Assembly (NCBI GenBank): GCA_012064415.1
Contig: SSNU01000247.1
Location: 294,131 to 358,130 of the forward strand
Length of the DNA stretch: 64,000 nucleotides
DNA from: Gyrodactylus bullatarudis
Taxonomy: Eukaryota; Platyhelminthes; Monogenea; Gyrodactylidea; Gyrodactylidae
Direction of reading: 5' to 3'
Under the pieces are notes generated by a model. It saw nothing but the letters and a program-made list of their open reading frames with translations, was not told the DNA's origin and did not search any database. The position numbers and the translations under genes were made by a program. The stretch's first letter is position 1. Every line of letters begins with the position of its first letter. Positions 59,901-64,000 of the stretch are shown piece by piece.

Positions 59901-62150
59901 AAGCTGAAGATGATTAGTTTTTATATCTTGTAATAGTCATTTGAGGGTATTCTAAAGTAGGGTTAAGAGTCCTTCGCAATTATTATCGATTGATCCAATT
60001 TCATCCCAAATGATCATGTCGTTTAAATGAAATTCATTCCTCCTTGTGACTGGAAATCTTTAATTTTGGGATTTTTCCTTGAATAATAATAACCCCAATA
60101 ATATACATTCATTACATGAGAGAGATAATGCAAAATGTATCTAGGTAATTTACTTGTGATTAATTAATTCTCTGATATTTTAGCTTCAAAATTATCCACC
60201 AAGAATAAAACTGCAGTCGATATCAAAAAATACACCTCTTCATCGAATGTCAATAAACCTACAATGGCCAGCTCTAACAGACGTCTGACAAATCCTAATC
60301 TTTCAACGGCATTTCGAACTGCGAATCCTCAGAGCACTCAACCAAGCATTAGTGTGAGTTAACCATATTCACAATTCAACAAATAGGCTTCAATGTTTCT
60401 CAAAGAATTTTGGTAAATTTACAATTTTTTCAATAGAAATTTCCCAGGCCAAAACCAGGAGGAGAACGCGAACCACTGAAATCTTCTGCTGTTAGCAATC
60501 CAAAGAGCTCAATTGAACTGAGGAAATCATTGAAAAAATCTCAAGAGACAACTTCCTCTCTGAAATTTGTAGATATATTCCTGGAAAAGTTTAACAAGTA
60601 TTCCTCCATTAAAGATTACCTCATGGATAAAATGTTTGAAGAGCTTGAAAAGCCTGACTCAATGTTTGAAGTGATTGAAAAGACTGTTGATGATGAATGC
60701 TCAGTTGTTAGTGAAGATAACTCAAATGATAAAAAGCCCCCTCTGCCAAAGAAACATGCTCAAAATCCTCCACAACAAAATCTAAGGTTTGATGAGCTGA
60801 AAGATTTGGCCATCGATAATGTTAATCATAATCATCTCCTGAATCAGGCTAAAAACCCGAATCCAGTAGACTTATCTGCCTCCATGGCCTCTCTCGCTGT
60901 AAGCTATACGGGCACTTATAATCTTGAAAATGATAATACACTCGCAGCCAAAGGCCACATTCCGATTGTTGTAGATCCGAAAAAGAGTCTTGAAGCTCTC
61001 ACTCAACTCTCCGAACTTAAGGAGGCAAAGAAAAAGTTTTGCGATAGCCGAAATGTAAGTCTTTCTCATAACTTGAGCTGTCAAAAAAGAGCAACTTTTT
61101 TGAAGAAAACTAGCATTTTTTTTCTACGAAAATTAGCAAAAGAAGTTAGGGCTCATGCATAGTTTAGTCTATGATAGTCCCAATAGACAAAATCCTATCT
61201 CTAATTATTATTATTGTAGGGCCTCGAAAATGTACTAATTTTTGGTTTATTTTTACTCTAGACAAAGGACTGGCTGAGTTTTGATAATCTGAAGAAAAAA
61301 TCTGTTCATCTAATCCTATTTTAAAGATTACTAAACGACCAATTACTATTTTTAATGAACTGATATCAAGATCAAAGCTTTGAACTATGTTGGAACAAAT
61401 TCCCTTTAGAATTCAAAATTTCAAATAAAAGGATTTATTTTGTAAAATAGTTAAACGGTCATTTTCTATCAAGAAATTATTTTAAACAAAAATCAGAAAT
61501 TTTGATGACACAAGATTAAATACTATAAAAATTTGCATTAAGATACTACTGTATTTTTACTTTAGATTAAAAGAGATTAAAATAAAAAACTTATCTCAAA
61601 TTAGAACATATCGTACATGCATATCGTACGTGTGCACAACTATATAATCTTTAGGATGATTTTTATCTTACAAGTCATGAGAAGCAAGCCTCCTAGGCTT
61701 TTTTTTTGGTTTGAGTAAAGATTATTCTCTTTCCTTGTCTAATGCTCCTAAATAAGGTACTGAATTTTCATTAAAAGGATATATGCTGATACATGTTAGT
61801 GTCAGATTGATTTGGCTACAAGAGATACAGTTTTAAATAATGCAACAATGAATATGAATGTCTTCTAAACTCGATTTTTTTATTTTTTTGCATAAATCAT
61901 GCATTTCATGTTGAGACTGAAATGTTAGGGGTTGAAATTTTCCTCCCAATTATTTTGGTTGGTAACTATTATCATCATTATTAGAATGCCAATACAAATG
62001 TTCGTCAAAGTATTACAGCCCTCTCTCAGATCCTCCACAAGAAATCGAGTCCTACAAATCAATCTGTTAATGATTCCCTGCGTACCAACCTTCCCAGTAC
62101 TGTTACAGAAATAGCCTTGACCCCTGGAACTAGACTGCCGTCTTCAATGT
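56938..62150 (+). CDS. Uncharacterised Ser/Lys/Asn-rich protein, 3' partial
   Basis: Nine exons join in phase: 56938-57127, 57159-57215, 57408-57548, 57662-57789, 57855-58007, 58431-58668, 60184-60353, 60437-61054 and 61985-62150 (620 codons). The last ends at a GTGAGT donor, so the gene continues beyond what I can follow. I do not recognise the family. The N-terminus is acidic with FDFDYDKKLK. NNKENTSP contains a KEN box. A charged helix (LIKQAKLYEQKREEKLAASL) follows, then a long basic low-complexity region and a more structured part near VDIFLEKFNKYSSIKDYLMD. A KEN box plus basic disordered regions is common in mitotic or microtubule proteins, but this is a weak clue. Intron 1 is 31 nt. 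Confidence 0.75.
58669..60183. other. Intron of the uncharacterised gene
   Basis: About 1.5 kb. It contains a small cluster of imperfect repeats around ATTCGTACGAATCACTAG (about 59211-59340) in direct and inverted order, otherwise nothing recognisable. The minus-strand open frame near 59458-59643 has no family signature. Confidence 0.5.
61055..61984. other. Intron of the uncharacterised gene
   Basis: 930 nt between the exons ending at 61054 and starting at 61985. I see nothing in it beyond AT-rich sequence. Confidence 0.5.
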
Positions 62151-62778
62151 GTGAGTTTTTTCCTCTGAAATTTTAATGTAAACATTATCTTGCCTGTTTT
62201 CCTCATCATGCCAATACTTTCTTTGCTTAATTAAAAAAGTCAATAGAGAAAAAAACAACTCACATTCGCATTTAATAACTTTGTACAAAAATTAAAAGAA
62301 TAAAATTCGAATTTGTTAAGAAAAAATTCTATTCATATCATTTTAATTCATTTTTTCACAAAAACTTCCCGTTTATTATAAAACTTTATTCTTTAAAAAA
62401 TTTTACAACATTGCTTCCTTTTATTACTGATAGTGTATCAGGAGATAATTACTCTCTAAGGGAATAATATCATTCTCTATGTCTTATCATGATCGTGTAA
62501 AATTCAATATATATATTAGACAATGTATTTAATCTAATCTCTCTGTCTATATACTGTGACTTTACGCTTAGAATAATCACTGTTGTCTGATTTCTTCATG
62601 TTTTCCTCAATCAAAGGGAAGATTTTCGGTATAAAATCTCAAATTAATTCATGTATTTACGTACCTCTTTCTATGGATTGATGAAAAATCAAAACTCTAT
62701 ATTAACGCATCTGTAACCGTTGATCTTCTTACTCTTGATAGTCTTGAGACTATCAGGTAATCTTGAGACTAAGGGATA

Positions 62779-62920
62779 GTTTGATCAACTTTTTACCAGG
62801 TTTCAAGATTAGATGTACGTAATAATTCGTTAAACTTTGTCCCAGGTTTAATTTCAACAAGTTTTATTATATTGCTAAATAGTTTGTTAATCTTGAGACC
62901 TGGTGAAAAGTTTATCAAAC
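62779..62920. repeat. Inverted-repeat element (MITE-like)
   Basis: Arms at 62779-62811 and 62888-62920 are inverted copies over 33 bp with about 4 mismatches. They begin GTTTGAT and contain ACCAGGT and CAAGATTA. The similarity fades outside the arms. Non-coding. Confidence 0.7.
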
Positions 62921-62937
62921 GATTCCGTTAGCCCTAA

Positions 62938-63120
62938 CCCTTTCGATACCATAGCTAAACGAATAAATTTTATGAAAATTTTTTCTTACACATAATTTCA
63001 TCAGGGTCTGATTTTTAATGAAATCCCATCTACTGGTGAAACTTTTTAATGAAAGGATTTATTTAAAAGTTAATTGTTTCGAAGACTCAATTAATGTCAA
63101 AAAGAATATCTTTTAAAGGG
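62938..63120. repeat. Possible piggyBac-type remnant
   Basis: Starts CCCTTTCGATACC, close to the piggyBac end CCCTTTCGATGCC at 6478, and ends AAAGGG followed by TTAA (63121-63124). The left flank is CTAA instead of TTAA, one base off the expected target site. The match beyond the left 13 bp is poor, so this is only a candidate. Confidence 0.35.
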
Positions 63121-63199
63121 TTAATTCCAAAAATCTCCCCAAAAATCACCCCAAAAGAAAAAATTTTCGATAATCACCCCGAAAATTTTCAAAAGAAAA

Positions 63200-64000
63200 T
63201 ACTTTTTATAAATAACAAGCAATAATTATATTGAACACTAAATTTCATTACATTTTTTTCAGCTTTTGATTTTTTACGGCTTTTACATGGTCTTCCACGT
63301 TTTTTATTTATTCTGTAGCCTTCAAGTCCTGACTCTTTCAGATTTTCGACGTCACACAGCATGATAATCTCCGAGTAAGCTGCTTTCAAGGAGATTACTT
63401 TGAATTCATTTGGAACATATTTTTCAGGGGGGAACTTCTAACTTATTAGCGATAGCACACAGATGTTTACAGGGATATCTATTAATCATTGCAAAACTAC
63501 AAGAGCATTGGAGTTTAAATTAACAACTCTTCGTATTTCACTATTGCGATCTTGAGAAACATAAAATAGATCATCTTTAGGAGTAGCGAAAATTTGTAAA
63601 AATCTAGATTCGCGTAAGTTTTTTTCCAGCAAAGGTTCTATGTAAGGTGAAAGTTCCCTTTTAATTTTTGAATAGAAGTTAAGCCGTTCTAAGAATTTAT
63701 CTGACAATAAATTCATATACGAAATTGTGATATTGAATGGATGTTTTTCTCTTATTTTCAATAGACTTGCATTCAATGATTCAGCAAAATTTGAAGTTAA
63801 AATCCCAAAGCGGCATTTAGGGAATGCAAAATTGGCCCAATTTGCAACAGAAATTTCACTAAGATATTCTACAACATTTTTGTTGATTTTCGAGATCTGG
63901 TCCATAACTAAGTTAAAGGAATTCTCGTTTTCTGCTCTAGCTGCTTTCCATAATAGAGGCTTTATATCCATCTTGAATTTTATCTTGATATTTTTGGCTA
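63200..64000 (-). pseudogene. MULE transposase, C-terminal part, frameshifted
   Basis: The minus-strand sequence encodes the end of a Mutator-like transposase, open to the window edge (LAKNIKIKFKMDIKPLLWKAARA), through SNFAESLNASLL, to a SWIM zinc finger (QCSCS...YPCKHLC: C-x-C...C-x-H) at about 63440-63520. The tail carries an AT-hook-like KKRGRPCKSRKKS. Two frameshifts break it: one at about 63512, just before the SWIM motif, and one at a run of six C around 63429-63435. The copy is inactive unless these are sequencing errors. It follows the last visible exon of the plus-strand gene and may lie within one of its introns. Confidence 0.88.

Noticed and set aside
1..64000. CRISPR array, prophage or bacterial operon
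   Set aside because: No regularly spaced repeats, no ribosome-binding sites and no polycistronic layout. Splice sites and USP, dynein and TDP2 genes show eukaryotic nuclear DNA.

Overview
This window is AT-rich nuclear DNA from a metazoan. Protein genes carry GT-AG introns, DNA transposons and foldback repeats are abundant, and simple-sequence tracts (GA, AAT, GAT, GT) are common. The lineage is not resolved by sequence reading alone. An arthropod such as a copepod, or another small ciliated invertebrate, would fit. An intact axonemal dynein intermediate chain implies motile cilia or flagella somewhere in the life cycle. No prokaryotic features, CRISPR arrays, rRNA or tRNA genes were seen.

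Layout. 1-17072 is gene-poor. It holds a mariner copy (4500-6742) with a piggyBac element inserted into it (4949-6478, TTAA target duplication), a second decayed mariner (12130 to about 12880), and dispersed repeats that recur elsewhere in the window. 17073-39003 (minus) is one very large gene, a USP9X/fat facets-type deubiquitinase. I could join 33 exons, all in phase, into 2911 codons, with the Cys, His and Asp of the catalytic domain all present. Its introns carry at least six inverted-repeat elements. 39458-40558 (minus) is a three-exon TDP2 DNA-repair phosphodiesterase. It sits head to head, 125 bp apart, with a three-exon DNAI2 outer-arm dynein intermediate chain (40684-42538, plus). 43026-53843 and 54567-56711 (both minus) are two tandem five-exon AGPAT5-like acyltransferases with the same exon structure; the upstream copy is compact and the downstream copy has a 7.5 kb repeat-filled intron. 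56938-62150 and beyond (plus) is an unrecognised Ser/Lys/Asn-rich gene with a KEN-box-like motif, head to head with the second acyltransferase and running off the window. A decayed Mutator-like (MULE) transposase with a SWIM zinc finger occupies 63200-64000 (minus).

The genes are unrelated housekeeping genes and do not look like one pathway. The most notable signals are a class of ultra-short introns (26-36 nt) in four genes and apparently in the piggyBac transposase, an 82 bp TTAA-flanked palindromic micro-element, the nested transposons, and a changed acyltransferase motif III in one of the two AGPAT5 paralogues. I did not find a convincing new multi-gene system.
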